Part shown: in pieces, positions 20,474 to 32,641 of the stretch
Layout: every line of letters starts with the position of its first letter
How positions within the stretch are numbered: the stretch's first letter is position 1
Assembly (NCBI RefSeq): GCF_010093595.1
Contig: NW_022985440.1
Location: forward strand, 213,215 to 277,214
Origin: Mytilinidion resinicola
Taxonomy: Eukaryota > Ascomycota > Dothideomycetes > Mytilinidiales > Mytilinidiaceae
Length of the DNA: 64,000 bases
Direction of reading: 5' to 3'
Translations under genes and position numbers: made by a program
The notes under the pieces: model-generated
Seen by the model: only the letters and a program-made list of their open reading frames with translations
Told to the model about the DNA's origin: nothing
Database searches by the model: none

Positions 20474-22435
20474 ATGAAATTCCTTTCTCAACTCCACCAC
20501 ACAGAATTTCTTACCACCGCGATGCTGCGGTGGATTCGCCGGTGCTGGCCGCCCGGACTGAGGTGGAAGACACAGCCTACTCTTCCCGTCAGTGCGCGTA
20601 GTGGTACCAAGAGCATTGGAAGCTCTAGCCGCAAGCTCAAAACCCCTCGACACTCGGCTTCACTCAAGAGAACCGATGGCAATGAAGATCGTGAGTACTT
20701 CAAAGACCCTTTATTCCGAAATAATCTCACAATGAAGAAGATGATCCCTACCAATACACCGCTGGCCATTGGCTCAGCCGGGACGACGTGCAGCACCAGG
20801 CACGTCTTATCAACTTCGACTTTTTAAAATTGTGCGAGAGGGCCGTAGCTTCTTGTCCTGATGCTAGCAAGGTAGTCCAATGGGAAAAAGCGGAGGGCCT
20901 CTTCAACCGGGCCTTCATTATGCACCTTGACAACGACAAGAAAGTTGTAGCTCGAATACCTTTCCGCGTCGCCGGCCCTCGACGATTGACAACTAACTCG
21001 GAAGTTGCGACCATCCGTTATAGTGAGTATCATGCTACTTCTGTACTGATCGTAGTTAATAATGTTTGCAGTTCAATCCTCTACAAAGATCCCCATTCCC
21101 GAGATCCTCGACTGGAGTGATGACGACAGCAATCCCACCGGCACTGAGTACATCATTATGGAGCACGCCCCAGGTGTTCTATTGCTCAAAAAATGGCCAT
21201 TTATGACTCCTCGTCAACACGCGCAATGCGTCAAGAACCTCGCACAGATGATTGTCGACATGGCGAGGCTGCCATTCCCAGCATTCGGGAGCCTATATTT
21301 CTCAGATGCTCCAGTTGACTCTAAGCTGAGGACCAAGTTTGCAGATGGCTTCTGCATAGGCCCTCACTGCGGTCGGAGCTATTGGGATTGCAATATTGGA
21401 GAAAAGAGGTTCTATGAGGAAAGACCTGCCAATCAAGGACCTTGTAAGTATCCAATAGCAAACCAGTTTGCAATATTGACGTTATTTGCAGGGACTGATC
21501 TCGACGCCTTCTCCACTGGCCTGATCGGTGTAGGCTTTTCCCGGATTCCAAACGCTGATCCAAAAGGAGCCACGCTTCCGTATCGCGGCTCCGTACAAGA
21601 GCATCGGCGGTTACTGGTTCTCAGTGACCAAATTCTCAAGGCGCTGGCTACGACGCCACTCATTCAAGACGTGGCGTCACCAACTCTGATCCATCCAGAC
21701 TTCCACAGCAGGAACGTGTTCGTTTCAGATGAAGACCCGACCTCCATCACCGCCATCATCGACTGGCAGTCAACCAGCATCGAGCCCACCTTCGTCTACG
21801 CCGACCAGAGACCAGACTTCGCCTATCACCCAGGTGCGGCGTTCTTAGGGAAGCGGATGAACAGCGATAACGCGAAGGTTGATGAAAAAAACTTGGTCGA
21901 GAACATCACAGACGAGGTTGCCCTAAAGTTACTCGAGAAGGACATCTCGACCTGCGTGAAGATTTTCGAGACTATGCTAGTCATGGTCCCGAAGGTCCAT
22001 GCTTCGCGCGTGATGGATGAGGCCCTTCTCCGGGTGTTTCGATATTGCGACGGAGGATGGGTGTATAGTGCGGCGGGCTTGCGACAGGAACTCATCGAGC
22101 TCTCAAAACGCTGGAAAGAGCTTGGGCTACCGGACGAATGTCCGTATCAACCCACACCTGAGGAGCTTGCTGAGCATAGGAAGGAGTACGAGGATTTCGA
22201 AGCGCGGCAGAGCCTCGTAACAAAGTGTGAGAATTACCTAGGGGCGACTTATGATGGCTGGGTGGCTGCTGAGCACTGGGAGATGGCGGAGGGTAGGCAC
22301 AAGGAGATGTATGATACGTGGATTGAGGGGAGCAAGGGAAATGCGGAGGACGAAGAGAGAGCGGCGTTGTTATGGCCGTTTCCCCCCAATGTTGGGCAGA
22401 AGGGAAGTCAAGAGGTTGTGGTAGTTGACGTCTAG
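20474..22435 (+). CDS. AIM9-like phosphotransferase paralog 2 (full length)
   Basis: Exons 20474-20690, 20738-21022, 21072-21443 and 21492-22435 (introns of 47, 49 and 48 bp) join to 605 aa. An in-frame ATG at 20522, aligned with the start of paralog 1, would give 589 aa. The N-terminus is basic (presequence-like). Motifs are DPYQYTAGHWLSRDD, LFNRAFIMHLDNDKKVVARIPF, EYIIMEHAPG, FCIGPHCGRSYW, HPDFHSRNVFVS (catalytic loop), IIDWQST and the C-terminal LLWPFPP. The glycine-loop region reads KAEGLFNRA where paralog 1 has KLEGGFNRA. The first intron has no counterpart in paralog 1, where the equivalent region stays open. This is the better-preserved member of the tandem pair and the likely functional copy. 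Confidence 0.87.
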
Positions 22436-23041
22436 GACGGCGTATGGCTTCAGAGCGAAGTTTCCAGGAGCATGACTACAAAGATGTGTCTACCAATCCA
22501 CATCATCTATGATAAGGCGCTTCAATATCAGACCATCGACACCTGGACATGAACGTAATGCCAAGAAATCAATTACCTAACTCAGTAATTACTCTTCTCA
22601 GAGGGCATGGAAATGTATGGAGTCCAGAGAACAGATTTCAGTAACCAAGTGAGCTTATTTTGTCAAGTTCGCTGAAGTGGTGAAGCGAACTCGCTACCAT
22701 ACGATCTGGACCCTACTTACGATCTTTTTGACTAACGCCCTATTTCAGGCCTTAGGCATCGGAGCCTTCTGGCAACAGTCAGGAGCACATCGAATCGTTG
22801 AATCTTTTGCTGCGCGATGCGAACTGACTGGGACTGGACATCAGACCTTCGGCATTGACACCTAGAACATCCCAATGCTTGCTTGAGGCGAACGTATCAA
22901 CGTCTCTAGTATCTCCATTAATAAAACTGGACGACGTCCTTCCTTCACCGCGAACCAATCGAACACTCATAGTACGTCTACAAGCATCCCCCATACAATC
23001 CTCTCTCAACTTCCCACCCCCCTTAAACCCACCTATCCCAT
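22436..23041. other. 3' flank of paralog 2 with repeat copy
   Basis: This stretch contains the second copy (22641-22819) of the repeat found at 19087-19273. After about 22835 the similarity to the first unit ends. Nothing else was recognised. Confidence 0.6.
22641..22819. repeat. Direct repeat downstream of paralog 2
   Basis: This is the counterpart of 19087-19273. It ends the detectable similarity between the two duplicated units. Confidence 0.85.
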
Positions 23042-24364
23042 CTACAACTTACTCTTCCCCCCTTTCCCGCTCACATTCCTCACAATCGCCCGCCCATTAC
23101 TCAAACACACCTTCCCCCCCTCCACCCGCGTAATAAACCTCACCTCCTTCCACCCCTTCTCCCCCTCCCCTTCCCCCACCACATTGCTCTCGCCCACCGC
23201 ATCCCCCACAATCCACATCTCCACCACCAACTTATCGCCCGGCTTCACGGGGCTCGCGAACCGCGCCTGGAACTCGCGGATGTTGGCCGGGTTGCTGCCG
23301 CCAAAGGCCTGCAGCACGGCGTGGGCGGTGGCGTTCCAGGAGAAGAGGCCGTGGATGATGGGGCCGCCGAAGCCCATTTTGCGGCCGGGCTCGGGGGTCG
23401 CGTGGAGGGGGTTGTAGTCGCCGTTGAGGCGGTAGAGGAGGGCGGTTTCGTGGGTGGTTTGGGTGACGGACGTGGCGTCGGGCGTCTTGCCGGCGGGTGG
23501 GGGGTAGTTGACTGTTTTGGGGCCTGCAAGGGGGTGGTGGTGGTGGTGTTAGCGGGGTGTTTTTTGAGGGATACTCGGAAGGGCTGGAGCGCTGTTCTGC
23601 CTCTCGTTTCTCCTTTCGCTTTCGCTTCTCTTTATCTGCCCATTGAAGTGATAGGGTGATGGAGTGAGGGAGAGAAACACTGAGTACGAGACCGCCAACT
23701 CACCCTTCGGCCCACCCCATCCCCCCGCGCCTACATAAAACGCGCTCCCCACCGCCCTGCTATACACCTCCCCGCTTGCTTTCTCGACTAGCAGCTGCTC
23801 CGTCTCCACCACCGTCCCGGGCTTGCCCTTATCGTACACGCCCAGCACTTTACTCCTGATCTCGAACTTCCTCCCCGCGGAGCTGGTCGGGAGCGGCTTC
23901 AGGAACTGCAGCTTGCGCTCGCCGTCGAGCACGTTGCGCGTGTCCAGCTTCGGCACGCCGGCGATGGGCACGGCGTTGGAGCGCGCGTAGAAGTCGATGA
24001 CGTCGGCGTCGGTGTGCTTGAACGGCAGCAGGATGGGGTAGGTTGGGAAGGGGGCGAAGGACGGGTGGAGCTCCTATATCCAATCCATCCGTCAGTCAGC
24101 GCAAGGCTTTTCCGTCTGGGTTTGAGGAATTGAGCGGGCTCATAGGATAATTAAGGCTTTGGAGCGTTTTCGTGGCGATGATTCCTGTGGATGTGACTGC
24201 AGGGATGGGAGAATAGGGGAGCTCTACGAAGTATGGGGACGCACGTATAGGAAATGCAGCTCGTCGGCTGTACACCCAATGCTCGCTGCGAAGAGCAGCA
24301 CGTCGCGCTTCAGCCATGTCACCTCGAATGTGGGGAATTCGAAGCCGACGCCTGGACCGCTCAT
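23042..24364 (-). CDS. Peroxisomal MaoC-type 2-enoyl-CoA hydratase
   Basis: This is a hot-dog-fold hydratase-2 that likely hydrates trans-2-enoyl-CoA in peroxisomal beta-oxidation. Exons on the minus strand are 24364-24245, 24073-23704 and 23523-23042, giving 323 aa. The introns (171 and 180 bp) are about three times longer than the local norm, but splice signals and frame fit well. Exon 2 holds the N-terminal MaoC_N-like half (LHFLYELHPSFAPFPTYP, GERKLQFLKPLP). Exon 3 holds the catalytic half (PKTVNYPPP, ALLYRLNGDYNPLHATPE, MGFGGPIIHGLFSWN). The Asp/His of the NGDYNPLH hydratase motif are present. The protein ends -KSKL, a perfect type-1 peroxisomal targeting signal. It is a stand-alone counterpart of the hydratase domain of the fungal multifunctional enzyme. 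Confidence 0.9.
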
Positions 24365-25764
24365 TTTTGCGATTTGGACACGGTAGACAAATAAAAGGAC
24401 TGATTAAAGATTCACACTACACGAGCTTCAAGAAAAGCGCGCAAAGGAAGCACTGTAGAGCGATTTAAGAAAGATGCACAAATTGCGGGGAAACATGATC
24501 CGGGGGTGGGCTTGATCGTAAGCTCTCAAGCTTCGCCGAGGGTTGCCTGTTGCCGAGGTCGCGTCGTCGACATGATGGAGACTGCTGAGGACCGGCTTTT
24601 GTGTTGACGAGCCTAGGCAGAATGTCAATTGCGTGCTTCGACCCTGTAGCTACAAGGGTAGTAAATGAGTATAGAGAGCAGCTGTAGTCGATCCAAAATG
24701 CGGAGCTGGAGCTGGAGCTGGAGTACAAGCTCCAAAGGTCGGCTGTTCCGGATATGGAAATCCCGATCTCTTCTCCGCATGTTCGCACGATCTTGATTTC
24801 GAGACACCACCCCATGCATTGGCTTTGAGAATACGATGATATGAATCCGGTCTCCATCACATCTCTGACGCAAATCTGCCGTCATGCTTGATATTAATGT
24901 CTCACAACACCTCATGCAGTGTAGACGAACGTTTGTGCACTGGTGACCTGCAGCAAGCAGCACGACGAAGCAATAGTATTGGCGTTTCAAGACCGTATAT
25001 ACAGAGTCACCTCCGCCGATTTAGCTCCCATCCATCCCTAGCCCATTTGAAACCCCACTCAATTCAACGTAACGACATTCGTTCGGTTCGTTCGGTTCGT
25101 TCGTGATGTGTATATAAATGCCAAATGCAAGCCACCGGACCAAAAGAAAAGAGAGACATGAACAAAGCGCACCATGATGGTTGGGAGCAAAAAGGAAATT
25201 ATCATGCATCCGACGACCCGTCCACGCAATGCAAGTGCAAGCAAAGCAAGAAAGAAGGGGAACCCAAGAACGCCCCAGCGTACGATGACGTAGTCCACCT
25301 TCACCGGAAACCCAAAATGGAACTGTGCTGACTGATTCGTTTGGTGCTCGCTAAAACCGATGTGAACAGCGAGTGAATGCTCGTGGATGCTCTCGTAATG
25401 CAACAGCGGAAACCATTTGACCGCTTGGCAACAGACCACGGTTCAAGATTTACATCCTCTTCGGATCCGTAACATGGGGCTATCCCGTATGATAGGTTCG
25501 AAGGCAGATTGAAAGCTTCCCCATCATTATCGCCGCTCCCAATCCCCTCTTTCCGGGATTGCTTCAATGGCTATGACCATGGGTATCCAGGGAGAAAAAT
25601 TCAAACCTAATGAAAGCTCCTCGGTGTCGAGGAATGGATTTACTCGCGTCATCAAGACGATTCAAATTCCCGAAAAACTTTTGTAGGCGCGATAACGCCA
25701 GAATTACGACGGAGGAAACGAATGAAGCGCGTAAATGGCCACGCAGAATACAAGTATGTACTCA
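24365..25764. other. Intergenic, short simple repeats only
   Basis: There is no supported gene over 1.4 kb between the hydratase start and the kinase stop. It contains a (GAGCTG)n-type run near 24703-24722 and a TTCGGTTCG-type run at about 25079-25104. Part is probably the hydratase promoter and the long 3' UTR of the kinase. Confidence 0.5.
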
Positions 25765-28490
25765 TTAGACATCGAAATTTCCGTGATTGAAGATGGTATC
25801 GTCATGATCGCTGCTTGGAATGATGCCGCTCATCCGGTCCCCTTTACTGAACGACCTCTCCCAGTCAGCATCCTCGTCATTTTCGTCTTCATCCATACGT
25901 TCGAGCTCGTGATCGCGACTGCGGAACTGCTGATCCATGGCGCTTTCGTCAACAAATGTGAAGCCCGCAAAGTTGGCTTGCATCGTTGGCGAGAGAGGAG
26001 TGGAAGCGGGGTTGATCCCGGACGCAAGTGCCGCGGCGCGGGCGTTGAGAGAACCATTGCCGTTCAGAGCATTGGTAAACTCCGGGTCGAAGTTGGATAC
26101 GTCAAGCTCCGATTTGAGTTTCGGCTTGAATGGCGGAACTACGTTTTTCTTGGTAAGCGCATCCCAGTCGATATCGGCGAAGAACGGGTGGGCCTTGAGT
26201 TCCTCCGCGTCACGAGTTGCGCCCAATCGGTGCTTTGGGTTGCGGTTGAGAAGACCCTTGACGAAGTTCCTGCCTTCAGTGCTGAGTGCGTCTCTCGGGA
26301 ATCTGACTTTGCCAAAGGCGATGTTCTTGTACATCTGTTGCGTGTCTTCGGCGTAGAACGGACTCCAACCGCAGCACATCTCAAACACCAACACGCCGAG
26401 AGACCAAAAATCGACCATTTTTGTGTATCCATGCTCGTCGAGCAAGACCTCTGGGGCTAGATATTCTGTAGTGCCACAGAACGTGTTCGTTGTCGCATTC
26501 TCGCCGAGGTTTGCTTTTGACAGACCAAAGTCGCAGAGTGCGATATGGCCCTTAGCATCTAATAAAATATTCTCCGGTTTGAGATCGCGGTACACAATGT
26601 TGTGATTGTGGAGATGCTGTAGAGCTAGGATGAGTTCTGCGATGTAAAACTTGGCGCGCGCCTCGTGGAAACGTCCCTCTCTCTGGAGATGCCAGAAGAG
26701 CTCCCCGCCCGACATGTAATCTGTCACAAGGTATAGATCCGTGGGTGTTTGGAAAGAGAATTTTAGTCCTACGATGAACGGTGACTCGGTCATGGCGGTT
26801 CGGACCAGAATGTTGCGTTCGCCCAGAGTATGCGCGACCTCCTTCTTCTGCACTATGACCTTCTTGGAGAGAACCTTCATGGCATATATACGTCGCGTGT
26901 CTCTCTTCCGTACTTGGAAGACCTGGCCGAAAGTGCCCTTTCCGATCAATTTGAGGATTTCGAAATCTTCTGGTCCGTAGTGCTTCTTATCGGTTTTGTG
27001 GAAGTTGATTCGAAGATGAATTTCGCCTGAAACGTAGTCTTCCTCGCCCTCTCGTGGCTCAAGGGTAAACCATCGGTCGTATGGGTGCTCGTACTCCACC
27101 AAGTTTGGGCAGAATCTAATGTGGCCAAGGAAAGCCTCTCCGTTGCTGCGGTCATAGACAGAGATGTCAATCTCAGAGTGGTCGCCGACAACATCACTAT
27201 CATAATTAGTAGCTGTCAGTTAAGTCTTTTAGTATCATCTTACAATATTGTGTCATGCTCCCACTTTGGATCGGTGGTTTCCTGAAGCCCGCCGTTTTCC
27301 TTCGGATCGGAGCTGGTTCCGCTATTGCTGCTCTGCCTGCTCCTCATAGGTATCGCCATGGGCCGGCCCATATCGCTGTCGGTACGCTTAATGGCAACTC
27401 CACCTGGCGCATTGTTCTTCTTGGATGCGCCATCTCTCCTCGGTCCCTCCGAGATATACTCGGCCCACTGAAACTGACACACGACGTAAGGATCCACGCT
27501 GGGACGCAAGCCCCGTCCTTCGGAAATTGAGACGGAAAGTTTTCCTTTTGGCGGCCCAACAGCTGCAGCGTTTCGTTCCTTCGGTTTGGCCTTGGCCTTG
27601 GCTGCCGATTGCGGTGGTTGAGATAGAGTGGAAGGAGCAGAGACCTTTCCTTCTTGCGAACGAGTTCTCGGGGTTTGTGGAGGGGTGGCCTGATTGCGCC
27701 GCGGCGAATCCTCGCCATCAGTTAGCTTCGTGACTCTTCCATTCGACTTTGAAGCCGACGAACGCCGTGAAGCGGGACGCGATGCAGAAAGTGAAGCAAC
27801 GATGGGGCTGGAGGGGGTGGTCGAGGGCAAGCAGCAGGCAGGGTTCGAAATGTGTGCAGTAGGGAAAGGTAGTGTCGTGACGATGGTTGAGAGGGGGCTG
27901 GCAACAGCTAAGGTATGCCTGCGGGATCTGGGCAGGGGAGAGTCGGTGCTAATCAAGCTCTGTGTCGAGGACACCACAGCAGGAGACGCAACGACAGAGG
28001 AGAAAGGGTGCTCGTCTTTGCTGCCTTTGCGCATTGAGGACGAAGAGGATGTCGGAGGGGTCGGGTAGGAGAAGGAGATGTGGTGGCAGGAGGGGTGCGG
28101 GAGGGCATTGTCCAAGCGCTCGTGAGGGAGCAGTGGCGGAGATTCGTCATCGCCGCTCAGAGCTCCCGACGGCGAACATGGCGCCGTCGGCAGTGCATCA
28201 CTCTCCCCAGTGCGGTCCTCCTGATGCTCCTGGCGGGCGGCACCAGCTTGTGCTCCCTCTGGACGGGGGGTGGGCAGTGCGGGGGAGGGGCTGTCGACAG
28301 ATTGCACACGGGGACGTAGAGATTCACGAACCTGACCAAAGTAACTGTGAAGTATGCCTGGCAGTCGTTTGTCGGTCAAGTCCGGGCGCGGTGTCGCCGC
28401 ACCAGGGGGCGTCGAGCCGTTGGAGCCGATCTGGTCGTGCGCTTCATCGTCGTTGGCTCTATGCGGGGCGAGGAAGTTAGCAAAAAACAT
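25765..28490 (-). CDS. schA: Sch9-type AGC protein kinase (SchA)
   Basis: This is a Ser/Thr kinase of the Sch9 group, which acts downstream of TORC1 in nutrient and stress signalling (known for the family). Exon 1 is 28490-27244 and exon 2 is 27196-25765. The 47-bp intron splits the Phe codon in DTIFDVVGDHSEIDI, giving 892 aa. A ~300-residue Ser/Pro-rich N-terminus is followed by the Sch9 C2 domain (GKLSVSISEGRGLRPSVDPYVV to VEYEHPYDRWF, about residues 320-455). The kinase domain (about 494-752) has GKGTFGQVF, YRDLKPENILL, CDFGLSK and the activation loop TNTFCGTTEYLAPE. The tail carries a TPLSPT turn motif and the hydrophobic motif FAGFTF, both AGC phosphosites. The ATG at 28490 is the first in frame. 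An acceptor-like CGCATAG just inside the reading frame leaves a possible extra 5' exon open. Confidence 0.92.
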
Positions 28491-30205
28491 GGCGAGAGAA
28501 AGGGGGGGAGGATATGCGCATGCGACTGCGGGCGAGGGAGAGGCGGCCGGAGCATCTATTTCAAGGCGTGTGTAACGCTTGAATCGGATGACCCTCGTAA
28601 GTGCAGACTGCGATTTGAGATTTCGGCGGTCGGCCACAAGCGAACATGGCAGTCTCTGCAGCTGGATCCCCTCTCCCGCGCCTCGCAGCCAGCACTGGAC
28701 ACAGGAAACGAGTTGAGCAGCAGACGCAGGCTTACCGTGAGGACAGGTGCTGGTGCAGCAGCTCGCCCGGGGGCCCGCCGTGAGCCGTCATGGCGAAGGC
28801 GGCACCAAGCCAGTACGTGGGCAGCAGGCGAGGAGCTGGAGTGGCGGCTGCAAAGTGCGCAGAATTGGTCGTCGAGACGCAGGTGGTGGTGGTCGTGGTG
28901 CTGCGCAGGCGGGCGAGCGAGGGCCGTCCGTCGCGCGCGAGAGTGAAGCTGGGCCGCGCGCCGTGTGTCGTGTCGAGGGTGGAGGTTGCGGTGTTGGTGG
29001 AGGAGACGGCGAGCATCGAGGACTCGGGGCCTGGGTGTATCGTCATGCTCGCTCTGCTCGGCGCAGGACTCGGCTTGCCCTCCAAGGGCCGACTATGCTT
29101 GCCGACTGTGGTTAACGCTGGGCGCTCCATTGGCTGCGGACGACTCGCAGTGTTAGTGCAGAGCCTGATGCGCACGCAGAGATTCGGGCGCAGAACCGGC
29201 TGCCGCGATGCTCGACTGTGCCCCGTTCTTCGGCGCCCAGGGTGAAGTTGCAGGCAAAAACCGGGGCGGACGGCGCGGTCCCAGCTGAAGGCACCACCGT
29301 CTTGAGTCGTGAATCAGGGAAGGGAGAGTGAGGCAGCAGAGGGCGAATGCCAACTGAGGTCCGCCGGGTCTATCATCTGCGCGCCCTTCACCGCTTCGCG
29401 CCGCTGCCTGACCATCTTCTCCCGCTCAACTCCCGCCGATACCCTCTCACCCGTGGTCCAGCCTTGTTGCTGCGCTCAACGCGGCTGTCACGAGTGCGTG
29501 AGGCCCGGCGGCATGCCTCAGGCTGTTCCCTTGGGCCGCCGAGGGGAGGCCACGGGGGCTTTCCCGCTGCCCTTGGTACCTTGATATTGGCGTGATTTTT
29601 ATTCCATCACCTCACCTCCGTTCACGGAGTCGTTCCGGAGCCGTCATGCCGCAAGTACGCCCCGGCCGTCATCGTCCAACACTCGCTGCTGATCCGTGAT
29701 GCAGAGCTGAGTGAGCCGTGGTCACACAAAGTGGTATATAGGGCGCTCTCGGTGAATGCTCTGGCCAACGACGGCACTTGCAACCGTCACGGCGGTGCAT
29801 CGAGATCGTTCCGGGCTGCTGGGAGAGCATGAAGACAACATCGTCAGGCCTGTCTGCATTGCGCCGCTTCGAGTCTGACAGCTGACAAGCAGTGCGACAT
29901 CAAGCTTGCCGTCGACTCTACTCCTGCTCTGTGCCAACAGTGAATAGATATGGGCATGCGGCATTCTTGTGCTCAACTCTCTCCCGCCTGGGCAAGCCGC
30001 CCTCCGCACTCCGCTGGCATGTGATAGATTCCGCCAGACAGTGCCGCACGTGACTGTGACCGTTTAGCCAGGATCGGCTGACTAAGCGAGGCACGCCTAA
30101 ACGGCCCGCAAGTCGCTTCCTGGCGCCTTGCCGCTGGACTTCACCTCGCGTCGACAACGTGTGTCGAAGATCGAACGAAAGCCTCCAGCATCCCCACCAC
30201 GCCAA
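28491..30205. promoter_or_regulatory. Long divergent upstream region, schA and rsc7
   Basis: This is 1.7 kb of GC-rich sequence between divergent genes. Several overlapping frames are open on both strands because of the base composition. None shows family features, so they are taken as chance. It probably holds the long 5' leader of schA and both promoters. Confidence 0.45.
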
Positions 30206-31848
30206 ATGGCACCCCGCGGCCGCCCTCGAATCCGTCGCAGCACCCCCGTGCGCACCCCGACCCCTGCACAACAGACCGACGATGAGGACATGGCCGACGC
30301 CGCCGAATCGCCCGCCGAAACTCCTGCCCAGCCAGAAGATGGCGACAATTCCGCCCAGGACTCCGATGCAGCTCCTGCCGCGTCTGAACCCTCTTCACCT
30401 CCAGTCGTGCAGCAGTTCCCGCGCAAACGTCGCTTAGGCCGTCCCCCCAAAAACAAGCCACCCGGATGGGACCTTGGTCTGGAGGATGTCAACGACCCAG
30501 GCTCTGAGGGCGGAACACCCCAGAAGCGGCGGCGCGGCCGCCCCTCCACCGGCGGGGTCAGAGGCAGGCCCAGAGGAGGCCCGTCACACACCACGCGCGT
30601 GCCAATCGACAAGGAAGGCAATATGATGGACGTCGTCGACGACGAGGTCTCGCTACCTGAAGACGCCGAGGGAGAGGCCAAGGTCGACAAGATGGGAAAC
30701 CTGCAAGGCGGCCGCGACTATCGCGTTCGAGTATTCACCATCACTGGAAGAGGGGACCGTCTGTACATGCTGTCAACCGAACCAGCGCGATGCACCGGTT
30801 TCAGGGACAGCTACCTCTTCTTCACTAAGCACATGCAGCTGTACAAGATTATCATCGACGAGGCGGAAAAGCGCGATCTAATAGCCCGCGAGATTATTCC
30901 ACATTCCTACAAGGGTCGCGCCATTGGTGTTGTCACCGCTCGATCCGTCTTTCGGGAGTTTGGTGCGCGCATCATCATTGGCGGAAAGAGAATCACAGAC
31001 GACTACTATGTCACCGCCGCTCGGGCCAGAGGGGACGTTGAGGGAGAACTTGCAGACCCGAATGATATGTTGCCGGCCCCTGGTGAGCCTTACAACAAGA
31101 ACCAGTATGTTGCATGGCATGGTGCAAGTAGCGTTTACCACACCGGAGTTCCTAGCGTGCCTACAGCAATGGGAAAGGTGGTCCCTGGCAAGCGTAAAGT
31201 CAACATAACGTCAGCCAATTGGCAGTTCGAACATGCACGCTCTTCAAGGTAGGCCATACGCGATCGTTTAAAGCTCTTGCATGCTAACACAACAATAGTC
31301 GTTTCAACTCTACACTCGCTGCTGCCAGACGCATGAATGTAGACGGCGTATATGATGCTCACACCAACGCCATGTTCTATCCCGGCATCACGCAACCAAC
31401 TCACACGAAATGGGAGGAGATCCCAGCAACGCCGTCGGCTGCATCCGAGCAGCATCTAAATGGCCATCTTACGAACGGAGGGGCAGAGCTCACAAACGGC
31501 GTCCACGAAGTCAGCCTGGAGAAGGCTGTTGAAACCAAGACCGATACCATTTTCACGTCTGTGCCACCTATCGTATCACGCAACTACCTAGTGGTAGATA
31601 CGTATCTTACTTCGGCTCCTGTTACCGGCTTGGGTATTCCTGGACCAGATGGGGCTTATTACGACACCGGCGTCAATGGCTTGCCCGACGTCAGTGAAGA
31701 CATGTTGGCCGAATTGCCCCCGGAATGCCGGCAAGCTCTCGCGGTGGCGCAGCAAAGCGAAAAGGAGTGGAAGAGCCAGTTCAATACTGAGGCGCTTGAT
31801 GGGCATAGGGCAAAGTTGAAGATTGGCTTCACTGGAGTTCCAGTTTGA
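30206..31848 (+). CDS. rsc7: Rsc7/Swp82-family chromatin-remodelling subunit
   Basis: This is a nuclear subunit of the RSC/SWI-SNF ATP-dependent remodelling complexes (Rsc7, also Npl6, family). Exons 30206-31248 and 31299-31848 (50-bp intron, split Ser codon) give 530 aa. The ATG at 30206 is used because the open frame before it has only a TTG. The N-terminal ~130 residues are basic and disordered, with repeated AT-hook cores (APRGRPRIRR, RLGRPPKNK, KRRRGRPSTGG, RGRPRGG). The conserved domain starts near DYRVRVFTITGRGDRLYML and continues through CTGFRDSYLFFTKH, RDLIAREIIPHSYKGR and FGARIIIGGKRITDDYY. The intron joins into SSSRFNSTLAAARRMN and VDGVYDAHTNAMFYPG, all typical of the family. The C-terminal part is more variable. 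Confidence 0.93.
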
Positions 31849-32641
31849 ACAGCATTTACAGACGTCTTTCATCATCATCAAATGGTTGCTACCAAAGGAG
31901 TTTTCAGGGGCTGCCCAGTCCCTGGCGTTTAAGGCTATGGATCAACGATTGCCGACCTCATTAGATGGTTACCCGGACAGTGGCGATGCTTTTAAAATCG
32001 ACATGTAATATTATGGAGGCAAGCTTTCGGCATCGGCACTACGTGCGATTGGAACACTCCTTCTCATTCGCAGCGTTTCGATAACTAAGTCAACACCGAG
32101 TCCGGAATAAGATAAGCAAAATTCGACACTGATCTCCAAGTTTGCACACGTGATCATCTATGACTTCATATGATAACAGTAGCAGCTAGGATACAGTTTG
32201 TTTCTTGGAATTATCGAGAATGGTTGCTTCTTTGTTCCGTACGAGCGGCTAGCCTTGTCAAGGTACATCGCACAAAGGCACATTCTTTCTTCCGATTCGC
32301 GAAGCCGTTCTATTATGGCGGTATCCCTCGTGGCGTCTTCCACTGACCTTCTAGAAGTCCGTATGCTGTCGCGTGGCTGGCTTCCTTGTAGCCCGGCTCA
32401 GGGAGTACAAAGGAAATGCGTGGGTGGCTGGCGGCCCTTCACTTTAGATTGACCACCAATCCTAGTCGATCACTCAAAGCTAGAACAAAGGCGCACAACT
32501 ATCATGAGAGTCGGTGACTGTCTAGGTCAACTGCAAAACAACCAGTAAAACTACCCGGCATTCTGGGAGGGTTTCGCAACCGCTCCGACTCCTCCAGTAC
32601 GGCTGAAACTCCAAGTTACCGAAAACGACAACATCGTCAAC
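31849..32641. other. Intergenic, no gene seen
   Basis: This holds the 3' end of rsc7 and the promoter of the receptor-like gene. No conserved frame or repeat was recognised. Confidence 0.5.

Noticed and set aside
28732..29600. Overlapping GC-rich frames on both strands upstream of schA
   Set aside because: All are low-complexity, overlap each other and show no family features. Taken as leader/promoter sequence.
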